Positions 21,581-34,149 of a stretch of DNA of 64,000 nt are shown in pieces; position 1 is the first letter of the stretch, and each line of letters starts with the position of its first letter. Source of the DNA: Nereocystis luetkeana (lineage: Eukaryota > Sar > Phaeophyceae > Laminariales > Laminariaceae); NCBI GenBank assembly GCA_031213475.1, contig JARUPZ010000002.1, forward strand, positions 3,915,049 through 3,979,048. The letters run 5' to 3'. The notes under the pieces were generated by a model. It was given only the letters and a program-made list of their open reading frames with translations, did not search any database and had not been told where the DNA came from. Position numbers and translations under genes: made by a program.

Positions 21581-24500
21581 GCCCCCCTGCTTGGTGTACG
21601 GCATATTATAGCCATCCACATATAAAGAAGGGAAACACCGCGGGGGAAACCTTCTGACGACACAAAAATAAACTAAACCAAAGCCATATAAAATCAAATA
21701 ACACGCATGAAATACAGAAACCCCCCTGTTTGATACTTCCTTTAAGAATGTCGGTATATCGTCACCATTGCCAGGTAAAACAGCAATTCTTCCGGTATAC
21801 AATATCAGAACCAAAAACTTACTAAGCTGCAATGTAAAACGACAGTCTTTTAACCAACAACAAAATCTTCCACCTGCCCAAACCCCCAAACTATACCTCT
21901 TAAATTAATATCAAAACTTCAAATTACACAAACACTGCCACGTTTACGTCAACAATGTTCAGATTATCCATCTATAACATCAAATGCTCCTCACTCGGAC
22001 GTGATACTAATTGTCTCTTTCAAACAGCATTTTCTCTGTTACTCAAAACATCCCCCAATCAAATAATGATCCCTTTCGAATCAGCTATATTCGTTTATTT
22101 CGCTTCAATGAAAACCTACTTCCTCCATTCCAGCCCAAAATAACATCAAACCCATCCCATGTTCATAACAAGGCTGCAATGGAACTGAAAGGTCTCCACG
22201 CTGGACGGCTTTGTCAAGAAACCAGCATGCTGCCATGCCGACCGCACGTGCGCAATGGAGATTGTTCCATTCGCAACCAGCTCCCTCAGGAAGTGATGGC
22301 GTACACCGATGTGCTTTGAGTTCGAGTTGGTCACAGGGCTTTGCGCGAGCTGCACAGCACCCTTGTTATCTTCGAACACCGGCACACAAGGTGCCCCCAC
22401 TCCCGGCAACATAAAGCACTAAACCTGCTGCAGAAATAACACTTCCTTCGTAGTCTCTGCCATTGCACCGTATTCTGCTTCTGTGGTGGAAGCGTAACGC
22501 ACTTCTGATTCCTAGAGAACCATTGTACACAAGCACCCCCGCACAGGATCAAACCTCCCGAAACCGATCCCCTATCAGTTGCCTTGCTCGAGTAATCTGC
22601 ATCGGCAAACACCTGCATCAGCAACCCATCCATCAAACCTCTCTGGAAAGTAATACCATACCCACTCGTGCCCTTAATATACGCTAAAATACCTAGTGCG
22701 GTTTTCCAGTGTATCTCTCTGGGCTCAGCGCAATACCTCGCTACCGCCCGTACTGCATTCGCAATGTCTGGCCGTGTCTGGGTAGCCAGCCACATTAGGC
22801 TACCAGAATCAACTCACGAAACGGCCAGGTCCCCACAGGCTCGTCCTGACTGAATTCCTCAAGCTTTATTCCAACAGGCATCGGAATGCTCTTCACGTCA
22901 ACCACACCAAACTTTTCCACTGACGAATCAGCGAACGTCTTTTGCGAAATCTTCAGCTAGCCGTTCAGCCGGTCCCTGGGAAACTGGCAACCACCATACC
23001 AACGGAGCTCACCGAGATCTTTCACGGGTACCATTCGGCCAAATCGTTACAGAAATAGTCACGTCTACTCTTACGTTCTACAGCAAATATATCATCTACG
23101 TGAATTACTGCAGTAAAAGCGACACGCCCCTCCTCCTCCAACCGAAAAACACAGGCATCGGCGAGGCACTGCTGGAAGCCCAGTTGTTTTAAGCAAGTAG
23201 TCAAGTGAGCGTGCCACGATCTCGACGCCTGCTTCAAGCCGTACAGGCTCTTATTCAATCGACCTACTTTACCAGACAAATTCCCACAGCCCTGTGGCAA
23301 TCGCATGAAAACATCCTTTTTCAAGCTGAACTGAACGGACGCCTGCTGTAAGTCAAAATGACACAAATCCAAATCCAAAACACCTGCAGTCGAAGTCAGT
23401 AAACGCGCACAAGAACCAGAGAACGTTGGGGCGAAAACCATGTTGAAGTCAATCCCCTCGGGCTGTTTAAATCCCCGCGCCACCAGCCTCGCCTTGAACT
23501 TAACGATATGTCCGAGCTCGTCCTTCTTCATGTCGAACGCCCACTTGGAGTCGATGACGTTGTCGACTGATTGCTATTCCTTCACCGCCGCAAAGGTATC
23601 CGCATCCAGGGGACCAAGGATCTCACGCGACATCGAATCGCACCCCATCGGGGCTTGCCCCGAGGCTATCGCCCCCGCATAGGTTGTGGGCGTCTGCATA
23701 TCACTCGCCTGGTAGTCCGACGGTTTGGGGGGGTCGCGGGGAGGCCGATCGTCGCGTAGTGCCGCTTCGATGTCCTCACTTTCCGCCATCATGGATACGA
23801 ATGCAGTGCGGCCCATCGTCGATCGACTCCCAAGGTAGTGACTGAGAGCCTGCTCTGACTCACCCGGTTGCAAGCCCTTTTCCTCGCGGATAGCCCTGCT
23901 CTGGCCTCTCGTACGCCCCGGCATCCGCACCTCCCCGAAATGCCGAAGCTCCCGGGCAACATGCTGTGGTATTGGCGGCATTCCCGGCGACGACGCAGCA
24001 GGCGAATACTCGGCAGGCGGTGGTGGGGGCGGTGGCGGCGGCGGTGGCGGCGGAGACCCAACAGGCGGTTGAGGCGGCGTCGGCGACGACGGGGACCCAA
24101 GAGGCGGTTGAGACGGCGGCGGCGACAGAGGTCCAACAGGCGGTGAAGGTGGCGGCGGCGATGCGATAGGGGGAGATGCAGCACTCGGTGATGCGGCAAC
24201 ATACCACACATCCGGCTGTTCCGGTAGCGTCGGCGCAGCAGCGGACGAAGCCGATCCCCCCCCCCCGCTGGCTGCGGCGGCACCACCAGCGGGGTGCGAG
24301 GGTGTGCCCACGTCACGTCGTGCGTGTAACACATCGCACCGGTGGACGGCTTTAGCACCTTAAAACAATCGGAGGGGTGGTTATAACCCCCGTAGAGGAA
24401 ATAGCACGCCAAGGCCTGCGGCTGGGATTTCTGGTCCCGCATCACCCGCATGTACCCGGGCTGAAAGGAAGCAAGAAGCTCCGGTCGGGACCCGTAGTAG

Positions 24501-27500
24501 GCCTCATGCGGCGATTTCATTCTGGCGTTCGCCGTGGTTACATTGCGGTTCATGCATTCCACTCCCCATAGGATGGCCTCTACCCACAGGCGACCACCAT
24601 TGGCAGAGTGGACGTTCTTGACCGCCTCGAGCTGAACGCCAGGAAACAACAGGGAAACCTCCATGCGGCCCGCGTGACCGGCCTTGGCCGCCCTCCAGAT
24701 GCTGCTCTCGACAGGGGCGTTGTGTTTGGGGGTCCCCGGCAGCGTCTTCTCACGGCAGATACCGCGGCTGTCGCAAAGGCGCACGTACGCACTGCTGGTG
24801 AATTCACCATCCACACGAAACGCGCAGGGTTGCTCCATGTCAGCGATGTAGCGCTCCACCATCAACGGCAGGTCCGACTTCTTTTTGAATCCGTACGGTC
24901 GCATTGACCTCGAGGCACTGTCGCTAAACATGATCACATACTCCGATCCGCCGACGGAGGCTTCGTACGGCCCGGCGAGGTCGATGTGCACCAGTTCCCC
25001 AGGAACCTTTGCCCGTGAGGACGTCGGCCTTGGCACCGCCACTCTGATCCCCTTCGCCATCGAACATCCAGCGCAGGGGACGAGCCGACCCGTTAGGCGG
25101 ATGCCATGCTGCCGTGCCGTTGCCCTCACAATAGATTCGTTGGCGTGGGCGTCGGTGATGTGGAAGGTGTTACTATCTACCTCAAAGGCAGGGCGCTAGC
25201 CAATAAAAACGATTTGCTTCCCCGGGGCCAGTACTGCAGCGGCCATCTCGTTTTGATCAACGGGGGGCATGGGGGGGACCAAGGGGGTCAAGGGAGGGTC
25301 CGGGGGCACCGGTACTGCAGGGTCTGTACATTGTCCTACAGTGGGCGCATGGAGCAAGGCACCCAGGGGCCTGAAATATTTCTCTGACTCTACCCTACGC
25401 GGAGGTGGGATAAAATCATCCTCGCCACTCAGTTCTACTGGGGGCGAGAGGGGGAGGGGGGGGGATCGATACAGTAGGATCTACATACTGTCCTACAGTG
25501 GGAGAACTACTCAGGGAACGTACACTATTCCCCAGTTCTACTGGGCGAAGGCGGGAGAAAATTGTCTTCCTGCACACCCTTTATATCTACTCGTGCGGGC
25601 GGGGACGGAGGTAAATAATCCACGTACACTCCTCTGCGCTCTACGGCAGGCAGGGGCGGGAGGAAATTATCCACATACGCTCCGTTCATCCCTTTAGTTA
25701 GCGGGGGGGGGGGGAAATCATCCACATGCGGGACACTCGGTTCTACCGGGGGCGAGAGGGGGGATACTGAAGAAATTGCAGCCAGTCTGACTGGGTGCGA
25801 GGGGGAAAGTCGTGTACCACGTAAGAAGGAGCCTGAGCCCCCACGGGGGAAAGTTATCTTACCTCCAAAACGATGGACTCCCTTCGAGTCGAGTGTAATG
25901 GGATGCTTAGCCTGAGCTGCGTGCAGTAAGAATAGGTTGATGGCAAACCCATCTACTACGTATACTCTTGGTAGCTGCACGCCTATATCAGTGTCACCAT
26001 GCAACTCTGAGTTCAAAGTCCCTACACACAGCACCTTCATCGCGCTACCGTCACCTATCATTACCCATTGCTGCTGTTTGGAAGGCGCCCGACGATTAAG
26101 TGCATGTTCAGCATTTCCGGTCATGTGGTCGTTCGCACCATTATCACACATCCATACTTCCGGATCAGAAATCGTTACTGCCGACTGGCTGACAAAAGCA
26201 GAAACATGTTTAAACTCGCCTTGAGGCACAAAACGTGCAGTGAGTAGGCGCAGAGCCCTGTCATGAGAGGAAGCAGCATCCGGGGGGGTAGAGGTAGAGG
26301 TAGAGGTAGAGCTCGCTGGGGGAGCTGCTCGTAGACGTGCATCTTGCGAATACTGCTGCTGCGATGGACTAGGTGGGTACTGGCATTCCTGGTGCTGCTG
26401 TAGGTCTGGCGACATCCAGTACTGCTGGGGGTCGCTGTAGGTAGCCGGGCCGTACGTCGGTAGTTGAGGCTGTTCGAGCTGTTCGAGCCGCTTCAGCAGC
26501 GCAGCGCTCTCGTTCTCGTGACTCTGGAACCCCCACGTAGTGTCTACGTTGGCGCGGCCAAAACTACGGCCGTTAGTCCTGTTAACGACGTGCGCCGGAC
26601 AATCCTGATGACGATGACCAATTTGATTGCAGCAGTAGCATATCTCGCGAGGATGGTCGGGGTGAATTGCTGGCGCACTGCCTTGGGGCCGTGGAAGGTG
26701 TGACGGGTACGGTGGTGGGTATACGTAGCCACCGGGCGGGGGGGGGTACTCAGGCTTGGCACCACCGCCCCCCCTCCCGATAAGTCCACCACCGCGCACT
26801 CGGCCCTGCCATCCTACCACGGCCACCGTCGCCAGGCCCGCTCCACTCCAGTTGCCACTGCTGTTGGGCGCCACCACTCCAGGCCATGCCATGTTGCTGT
26901 CGTTGCTGCCGTCGTTGCTGCGGTTGCTGCTGTAGCCCAGACCCTCCGTTCCCCCTTCCTTTCCTTCGGTTCCACTCTCCGTCCCTGCCCCCATCGTCGC
27001 CCCGCGATCAGCGTCGGTGGCGATTAGGGCGTGCGTACTTGCCCCTTGCTCCTCCTTTCCCCCCTTCTTCCGCTCCATCTCATCGTGGGACTCCAGCATC
27101 ATTCGCTCAAGGTCCACCCTGGTCAAAGAATCACGCATCATAAGTACGAGCTTGACAAGCTCGTACTTAGACGAAATACAACCAAGAATATGGCGGTTAG
27201 TTTCAAGGGCCGTCTTGTGAACCCCGATTTCCCTCAGTACTCATTGGGGGACTCTTCGTCACTCATGGTCAATACTTCGAATTCCCTCATGGTACGGTAC
27301 TCGGCAGCAGCCTCGTCGTTGGGAGAACCCCAACCGAGGATCACGGTCCACGCCTCGGACGGAGAGCCGGCAGCCAAGATGGCATCTAAAAGGGGAGGGT
27401 AATTAGCCCCGTTCAAAAGGCCTTGCCAAGCTGTCTGTGCTTTTGTAATATCTACCTTCGAATGTGTACGTTCCAACTCGACGACGCTCTTGCCACCTCC

Positions 27501-28007
27501 TAATTTGACGGGTACTTCAGCCGCCAATGCATCGTAACAGCTCGTTGACAAAACCCGTTGATGAGTCACCACTGAACTTGGGGATGTTTGCCACTACTAT
27601 TAATATCGTGCCTGGACGAGCCTGCGGCTCTGACGGTGGCACGATCGTCGACGAAGAGGTCGCTCCAACAGCTCCTCCGCCGCTTTGGAGCTGCAGTTGT
27701 TCGACGAACCGGTTCAACAAAGAGTCTTGACCTCTTTCGGACTCGGCGATGGTGGGGCTCCCAGGTTCTCTCCCGGCCTCCACACTGTCATCCCTCCGAG
27801 AGGCTCGCTCCTTTTCGAGTTCCTCAGTCGCGACTTGCAGCAAGCGGGAGTTTTCTTTCAGTCATGCCTCCATCGAGCGGGCTTGCTCGTCCATTCTAGA
27901 TTGCATTTCAGTCAATCTAGCTTCCAGTATTGCCTCCATCTTTGTGAGACGGGGATCGCTCTAATCGCTGCCCCTAGCCCACAGAGTCTCGACGGATCCC
28001 GCTAGCG

Positions 28008-28280
28008 TGATCGTTACTCTGGGGCGTGACAGGCCTTACGCAGCTAGGCGAGGTAAACATAACTCATGATGGCCTCTGGAAGGACTCTCGTGTTGTATTA
28101 CATCGGACGAACGAGAAAAGAGAAAGAGAGCGAAGACGTGTCCACCTCTGAAGTCGGTCGTTCGTCGAAGTGACGGTTTCACCCAATACCAAAATGCCCC
28201 CGGAATAAACAAGCCTTCCTACCATATACGTATTCCATCGCACAAGACTGTGCGATACAGTACTCCGAGCACACTCAACA
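28008..28280 (-). repeat. 5' LTR of the 21-28 kb copia element
   Basis: 273 bp, TG to CA, about 9% different by eye from the LTR at 21303-21580. No exact target duplication was seen outside the two LTRs. Confidence 0.85.
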
Positions 28281-28890
28281 CCACACATCGAGCAGTGCAG
28301 CCATGCTCCTCATGCTTCGGGTTGTGTGTGCGGACCACCGGAATCCCAACCCACCTATCCAACCAAACCACCCGCACCCCCAGTGCAGCGGCACAGCAGT
28401 ACTACAGAAACCGGCAGTGCAGCAGTACAGCAGTGCCAGATGCTTACGATCCCTCCTATCCACCCAAAACCACCCACACGCCCAGCTGCGCCGCTGTACA
28501 GCGGTACCAGCTTCTCATGACCCCCCTCCTTGCCGGGGATCAGTATACGTTCACACCCACACCGCCGACGTTCCTGTGCTTACTCACCACCAATCAAACC
28601 AAACCACGCACACCCCCAGCAGTGCAGCAGTATAGCCTGACCACCTACACACCCAGCAGTGCAGCTGCTGCAATGCCAGCTTTTTGTTGTCCCCCTTCTT
28701 GCCGGGGGCCGGTGTACGTATATACCCACACCACCGACGATGATTACTCATGCTTTGGGTTGTGTGTGCGGACCACCAGAACCCCAACCCACCTATCCAA
28801 CCAAGCCATCACACCCCCAGCCGTGCAGCAGCACAGCAGTACTACAGCAACCAGCAAACAAAAAGAATGGGGGGTGCCCCTCTACTGCTT
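28281..28890. repeat. Complex tandem repeat, right of the copia insertion
   Basis: Units resembling 'gggttgtgtgtgcggaccacc' with 'ccaacccacctatccaacca' start near 28316 and again near 28752, about 437 bp apart. A second unit containing 'gccggggatcagtatacg' and 'cacaccgccgacgttcct' near 28540 recurs in part near 28700 and to the left at about 21185. The array is punctuated by 'cagcagtgcagcag' motifs. No coding sequence is supported. Confidence 0.7.
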
Positions 28891-28998
28891 GCTGTAACAT
28901 GTGTCACTCGGCAAGCGTAACAAGCAAGCGCCACTATTAATAATACAAACTATCTTCGTAGCTTTCAAGCACCCCCGCCAAGCTTCTCTTGTTCGTGT

Positions 28999-29250
28999 GT
29001 GAATGACCTGAGCAGAGCCTCTGGTGTTCTGATGGTTTCCGCTCGACTGCACGTCCATTGCGTGCATTGCAGGAGTCGTCGAAAACCGGTACCCTGGTCT
29101 CCCATAGTCAAGGTAACCCACCCCCCCCAGCAGTGCAGCAGTACCAACCTGATGGGTTCCGCTCGACTGCCCATCTCCTGGCTTGTTGTCTTTGCTATTG
29201 TGTGTCTTGCAGGAGTCGTCGCAAACCGGTACCCTGGTCTTGGTGTGTGA
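28999..29250 (+). repeat. Two direct copies of a ~100-bp unit
   Basis: About 29030-29095 and 29150-29245 share 'tccgctcgactgc', 'ttgcaggagtcgtcg' and 'aaccggtaccctggtct'. The piece before 'gcaggagtcgtcg' resembles an intron 3' end, but no gene could be built. Confidence 0.65.
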
Positions 29251-29442
29251 CCATCCTGTGGGTGTGGTTGATGGACATGACCGTCCTCTCATGCTTGACG
29301 ACGTGCTGGCCTCTTCAAGACTGCACAAATGTGTACACGACCACGATCAGCGAATCAGAGACTCTGTCCGCAGGTGATTTTGGATGTTATGGCACCACCT
29401 CCGTCGCGTCTTCGCTTAAACTAACGTTCCTATGCTAAGTAT

Positions 29443-30720
29443 TTGTCTCAGGGTTTCGTTCGGTCTCAGTTGTATTGCTTACCTCCGCGACTTTGCCATC
29501 CTTGTCCCCTGCACTACTGCTTGCGGAGGGTTGTGTGTGCAGTGTGTGACTGTAATTGCCGAGGCTCGGATTGCACGTGGGTCATAGCCGGGGACTTGCT
29601 GAAAAAAATCCTCCTGTCCGCCGGCCACAACCTTCTGGACCGCCCGTACATCGCCGCCGACTTACCCAATTTCCCTCGCGACGATCCCGCAATTGCTCGA
29701 CAAACGCATCCTGTCCAGACACGGGTTCGAAACGCTCCTTCCCCATGGACTTCGCGTGTACACTTTTAAGTGTCTGCAAAGCCTCCGCAAGAATCGGGTG
29801 GCTTTTGCTTCTATGGCCAACGGTCTCTGGTTTGGGGAGATGCCTGAGTACTTGCAAAACTGCACCTTTGTTGGGCTCGCACGCGCACGCAAGTGCCGTC
29901 AGAACCAGCGGCATGGTCATTTCCCTTGAGCAGCTCAAGGTGGGTGGAATCCCTGGGTCAGCGCAATCATTGCTACGCGGCACTTTCACCTTTCGCTTTC
30001 AGGGTGCGTATAGCATGTACAGCATCAGCCACCCGCATGCGACACCGATATCGCTGGATCTTTTACGTACGCTCTGGTCGGAGCCCGGCCTAAGGACGCC
30101 CAGCTCCGCCACCTTTTGGGTGCGAGGCGCGACAAGGTCGCGGAGCCTTTCGCGTACCAGCAGGACGAAAACGATCACCTTGCGGGATCCTTTGTCCTCG
30201 CTCGTCGAGCTGCTTTTTCCAAGGAGAACCTTGCAACCTATCCTCTGGATCGGTTCCGCAGAAAATCCTCTGTGCGCTGATCCCACTCGACGACCCCACG
30301 AACTCATGCGCCAATGCTAGATCTACGTATGCGCGTGGCAATCGCGAAGAAGAGGTCGCTGCTGAGGGTGATGACGGTCAACCTGACGGCTACGAAAGGG
30401 ATGACGGTTGCCCAATCGTGGTCGACATCAGCGCAGTCATGCCGACGGGCGGCGACCATACTCTCTCTGTCGGCTGTAGATCGGAGCGCTTTAGGACGTT
30501 GGGGTCCGATTTGCGTGCGTCGTCGATTACCCCAGCGGACATTGGCCTCGCCGAGCAAGCGGCCACCGCTGCTGCAGTCGCCGCTGGACACCCGCCTCCG
30601 GGAGGCTCACTCAAAGCGATGGTTATTCCACACATCGGGTGCTTGGTGGAGGAATTCACGGAACCGGGCGTTTTGGTCGGTCTTTATTGCCACCTGTTTC
30701 CGCACGCATTGAGTGGTCCC
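29443..30720 (+). pseudogene. Truncated Helitron protein (DUF6570-like plus start of Helitron N domain)
   Basis: Plus-strand frames carry conserved landmarks of Helitron replicase N-terminal regions. In order: 'CLQSLRKNRVAFASMANGLW' continuing into 'GEMPEYLQNCTFV' (about 29770-29880), 'DAQLRHLLGARRDKVAEPF' (about 30090-30150), 'ENLATYPLDRF' (about 30225), 'ALIPLDDPTN'-like sequence (about 30280), and 'VIPHIGCLVEEFTEPGVLVG' with 'CHLFPHALSGP' (about 30620-30715). The last corresponds to the Helitron_like_N motif around 'PH..... FPTLFPYG'. Reading changes frame several times and an internal stop lies in the first third, so it is a pseudogene. Nothing of the Rep HUH motif or helicase follows, so the copy is cut off at about 30720. 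Helitrons are rolling-circle DNA transposons; the terminal hairpin was not found. Confidence 0.7.
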
Positions 30721-30779
30721 TTGTTTTTCGTTGCATGTTTGGTATTTGGGCTTTCTCGGATTCTCTCAGAGTAAGACAG

Positions 30780-31510
30780 GGGATTTTACCGTCTTCGCAG
30801 ACCGTCGTGCAGCGGGTAAAACCCCCTTTGGTGTTGTTGATCGTTGTGGTCGCACACCCTGTCCTCGTTGGCGGTCGTTGTCGTATTTTCTTTCGTATAT
30901 AAGGCCTCGCGATTTGTTTCTCGTTCTCCGTGTCTCGCAATGACACATTATCGCTGCCAGCATGTTACGGGGTGTTTGACTTTGGTCGCTTCTTCTTGTC
31001 GTAAGCTTTCGTCGTCGTCGTCGTGCTTTACAAGAAAGTCTAGGCCGTCCGTTGTGGGCCGTCGTTCCCCTGGATCGTTGATGTTTTAGACCCTCGTCGC
31101 CGTAGAATTTTTTTTTTGCCAATGCCTTATCTGCAGCGTGTCGTCTTCAAATCTTGTCTACCTCCTCCGTCTTTCTACTTTATCCCTGTTGTTCGTTTCT
31201 TTCAGTCTGCGTGCCGTTGTGCAATTTATAGTACAACAGCGTCCCTCTAGCATTAGAGTATTGAAGCACTATTACAGGGTATTGGACGTCGGCCGTTTCT
31301 TTTGTCGTACGCCGTCGTTGTCGTCGTCGTGTGTCCTCAATTTTTCTGTCTTATGAGGTGCCGTCTTCAAGTCTTATCGACCTCCTCCAGCTTCCAATTT
31401 ATAGTACGGCGCCCCTCTAGCTTCATCATCTCGAAGCACTCATTAAAGGGTATTGGACGTCGGCCGCTTCTTGTTGTCGTTTGCCGTCGTCATCGTGCTT
31501 CATAAGGGAA
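30780..31510. repeat. T-rich tandem repeat with TCG microsatellites
   Basis: Two diverged copies, about 31135-31335 and 31355-31495, share 'accgtcttcaa'-like starts, 'caatttatagtac', 'cccctctag' and 'gggtattggacgtcggccg'. Each ends in a (TCG)n run. A shorter (TCG)n run lies at about 31008-31025. No gene is seen. Confidence 0.65.
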
Positions 31511-32210
31511 TAGGCCTTCGTACTTTTGCCTACCTTTTTGCAGTTCATCTCGCAATCCGCTGACGTCGCACTTGGGATTAATACGATATTCTCCTGCCCT
31601 TCGGTTTTTTGTTAATATTTCTTCGATCAACGTTATTTTTTTCAACTATTACCGCTATTTGTCGGCTGCTTCACTTGTTGGATCCGTCAATCTTTTCTCT
31701 TGAGTTTCCTGGTTTGCTTCTCGCTCTTGTTCGACCTGTAAACCCTTTCTCTTGAGCTTCCTGGTTTTTATTGCTATCCAAAGAATGATGGCTCCTGTTT
31801 GCACTGCTGGGTCGCAAACTTTACGTCTTTTGTTGGCTCCATTGTTCCGCCATACCATCTACCTCCTCCATTCGTTCGCGTTCGCTCACTAACGTCGTGT
31901 CCTTGTGCGACCTGTCCACTCTCATTCTCGGCGATGCTGTCTCATGTGCTTTGGTGTAATCTGTACAAACAACACAAATCTACGAAACTACTCCATGACA
32001 ACACCTAGGGAACAGCAGGGCAACGATTCCCCTGCTCTACAATTTGTGATGATACTGCTATTAGGGGGAAAACCAAGGGTTTTCCAGAGAGGCACGAGCG
32101 TGGTCTCAGTCTCCGACGTGCAAGAAAGGAATAAAGTGACTCTTCCATCGCTAAGCGAACATCAACGTGAGTACCAACGAGTGCCGGCTTAATAAGCAGA
32201 CCTGTCCAGG
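31510..32210. other. No gene seen
   Basis: T-rich sequence with no protein-like frame and no clear repeat. It abuts the first copy of the three-copy leader repeat. Confidence 0.4.
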
Positions 32211-32214
32211 GATA

Positions 32215-32550
32215 CAAAGTTGTTTGTGGTATGCGGTAGCTTGATACGGGTCTGCGGATATTGGGGGTTTCATATATTGTGGGGTTTCGTATTATGTATC
32301 GAGGCATCATTTAGTATGCCTCGTGGATGGAGAGGAGGAGCTGCTCCTCCGGGAGCAGTCGCTGATGTTAATGATACGGCCCAGGCTTTGATGATAACGA
32401 TACTGCCTGTCTATATGTGAGTGGTGCAGCCGGTGACAATCTTGGTGCGGCTTACCTCCTGTGTGTGGTTTATGTGGTGAGGTCTCTGACAGAACGGTAT
32501 TGATCCGCCTGGTGTGTGTTGTGCTTGGTTTATTGTACAAGTGTTTTGTT
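32215..32550 (+). repeat. Three-copy leader repeat, copy 1
   Basis: Shares about 330 bp with 47912-48306 and 51776-52183. It carries the same ATG-initiated short frame ending near 'ILPVYM' and the same GTGAGTGG donor-like site at about 32417. It stops before the 3' splice site seen in the other copies, so it is a partial copy. It belongs to a mobile family of unknown type. Confidence 0.8.
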
Positions 32551-32835
32551 TTCTCTCCTCGACCTACGCCATAGGGGCACGCCGCGCGGCTACATATGCC
32601 ACGGTATACAGCAAGCGTATTCAAACAAAAGTGTCCCCCGTGATCTTAACAACTTTATAATGCACCCCTCGGCAGTACTGTCGCACAAACGGCCTCGAGT
32701 TGCATACTCGTACGCCTTCAGACAATACAGGCATGCGCGGAGGCGCCGGCGGGCGTCAGCCCGCCGTGGCGAAGCCCCCTTTGTAGTACATGTTATATTT
32801 CGTCAACATATGGCACATAACGACAAATACGCGCT

Positions 32836-33075
32836 ATACAATTAACCGCAAAAAAAGGTGTCGTACGTGTTGGAGAAAAAAACTCAACAATCGTTGCAAG
32901 AACATCCACAGCGACACACGCGTTATGCGAACTGCACGACAGGACATCTCACAATCGAGGTGCATTTAGTACGATACGTAAACGTTGCGGTATACGTTTT
33001 TCCTGTCGCCTCGACGTGCTAAGGTTGTGGTTTCGCCACAATGTCCCGCAACGTACCCAAGTGGCCACCTGTGTT
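32836..33075 (+). repeat. Hairpin-containing dispersed repeat, copy 1
   Basis: About 240 bp matching 34150-34405 in the same orientation. Shared pieces are 'cgtgttggagaaaaaaa', 'gttgcggtatacgtttt' and 'aaggttgtggtttcgccaca'. The last forms a 6-7 bp stem (TTGTGG/CCACAA) with a five-base loop. A frame on the minus strand reads through both copies but resembles no protein. Confidence 0.75.
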
Positions 33076-33079
33076 GCGA

Positions 33080-34145
33080 GGCAAAGAGGGTTGAAAAACT
33101 GGGTTTGCGACGGCCTTGTATTTTCTTGAGGCGCCGCGGATGGTCTACTCTGTGCTGGGGGCCGTCGGACCTCGCGCTGCGGCTGCGTCGGTGGCCCTAT
33201 CTCTCGGGAATGGTGGATCTCAGTTGTGAAGCAGTCGACGACAACGCTCAAGCTTGCGTGGCTTGCTTCTGTTTCAGGAACACGCCACGTCGAGTTGCAC
33301 ATACTCCCCAAATCGAAGAACACGAAGAGCAAAATTTCCAAAATACTTCTTGTCGACTTCGTTTTCCTGGCTTTAGTCGAATCGAAAGTCAAAATGCCTG
33401 GTTGGAGATTCACTTTTCGACCAATCAGATGCGAATCAAATCAAAACGAAAAAAAATAATTAGCGGAGTATCATAAAAAACGTTTCTCGTTGAAATGGGC
33501 CCTAATCGGGGAGAATGATACCGTTCCTGGTATGGAATACACGAAGAAAGTAATAGTGAAACTGGAGAAGACAACATCGTACACGATGTATACACCCACA
33601 CAAACAACTAACTCACACTCCATGAAGAATATAGTACACTTATCAGTGTGTATGTTTTTTTCTGTATAAATACCTTTTATAGTCTCACTCGGTGTTTTGC
33701 ATCGCACAAAGACGACACCATTTGCAATCGCGTGTTTTTTTTTTCGCAAAAATCACCCAAAACAAACGTTAAAACATGAGTATTTGGAATTCAGTTGTCT
33801 ATTCCACGTTAGACGAAAAATTGCCAAAAACAAAACTACAGATATTTCGGTCAAAAGTTGCAATCGACACAAACTCACCCCACTATTAATTTTACGATGC
33901 AAACATTGCAGAACCTATAGGTATATACGTATATACCTGGCAGACGGTAATTCCAGTCTAACCAACTGCACCGACTCATCGTCAGCTTCATACCTTTCTT
34001 GCCCCTCCCTTCTTCTAAAACACATACATGCCAACGATTCGGCACCTCAGCACTAGCCCCAGATTTCCTTCGTTCGATATTCCATGATTATTTCGTCAAT
34101 GTATACATATAAAATATATAGCACCATACTCGTATATACCTCGAA
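33080..34145. other. No gene seen between hairpin-repeat copies
   Basis: AT-rich after 33420. No protein-like frame with a sensible start is visible. It may be the interior of a larger element bounded by the two hairpin repeats, but neither half is recognised. Confidence 0.4.
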
Positions 34146-34149
34146 GTAT

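Larger units (their letters stand above)
21303..28280 (-). mobile_element. Ty1/copia LTR retrotransposon fossil with both LTRs
   Basis: Minus-strand element of about 7 kb with LTRs at both ends. Parts in transcription order: Gag-like sequence (about 27843-27234), a CCHC zinc knuckle 'CYCCNQIGHRHQDC' (about 26600), a protease region with 'VWMCDNGANDHMTG' (about 26130), integrase with 'GELVHIDLAGPYEA' (about 25129-24500), a long proline-rich linker (about 24330-23990), reverse transcriptase with 'KARLVARGFKQ' and 'VIHVDDIF' (23531-23022), and RNase H with 'VFADADYSSKATDR' (about 22795-22146). The protease-integrase-RT order is that of copia. The polypurine tract lies just inside the 3' LTR. The gene order is nearly complete, but it is broken at a moderate number of points. 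The LTRs differ at roughly 25 of about 270 positions by eye, so the insertion is not recent. Confidence 0.9.

Noticed and set aside
23868-24332. Plus-strand Arg- or Ala-rich frames
   Set aside because: They are shadows of the proline-rich linker of the minus-strand copia polyprotein.
28250-28897. 215-codon plus-strand Thr/Pro-rich frame
   Set aside because: It runs from the LTR into a tandem repeat; composition explains the openness.
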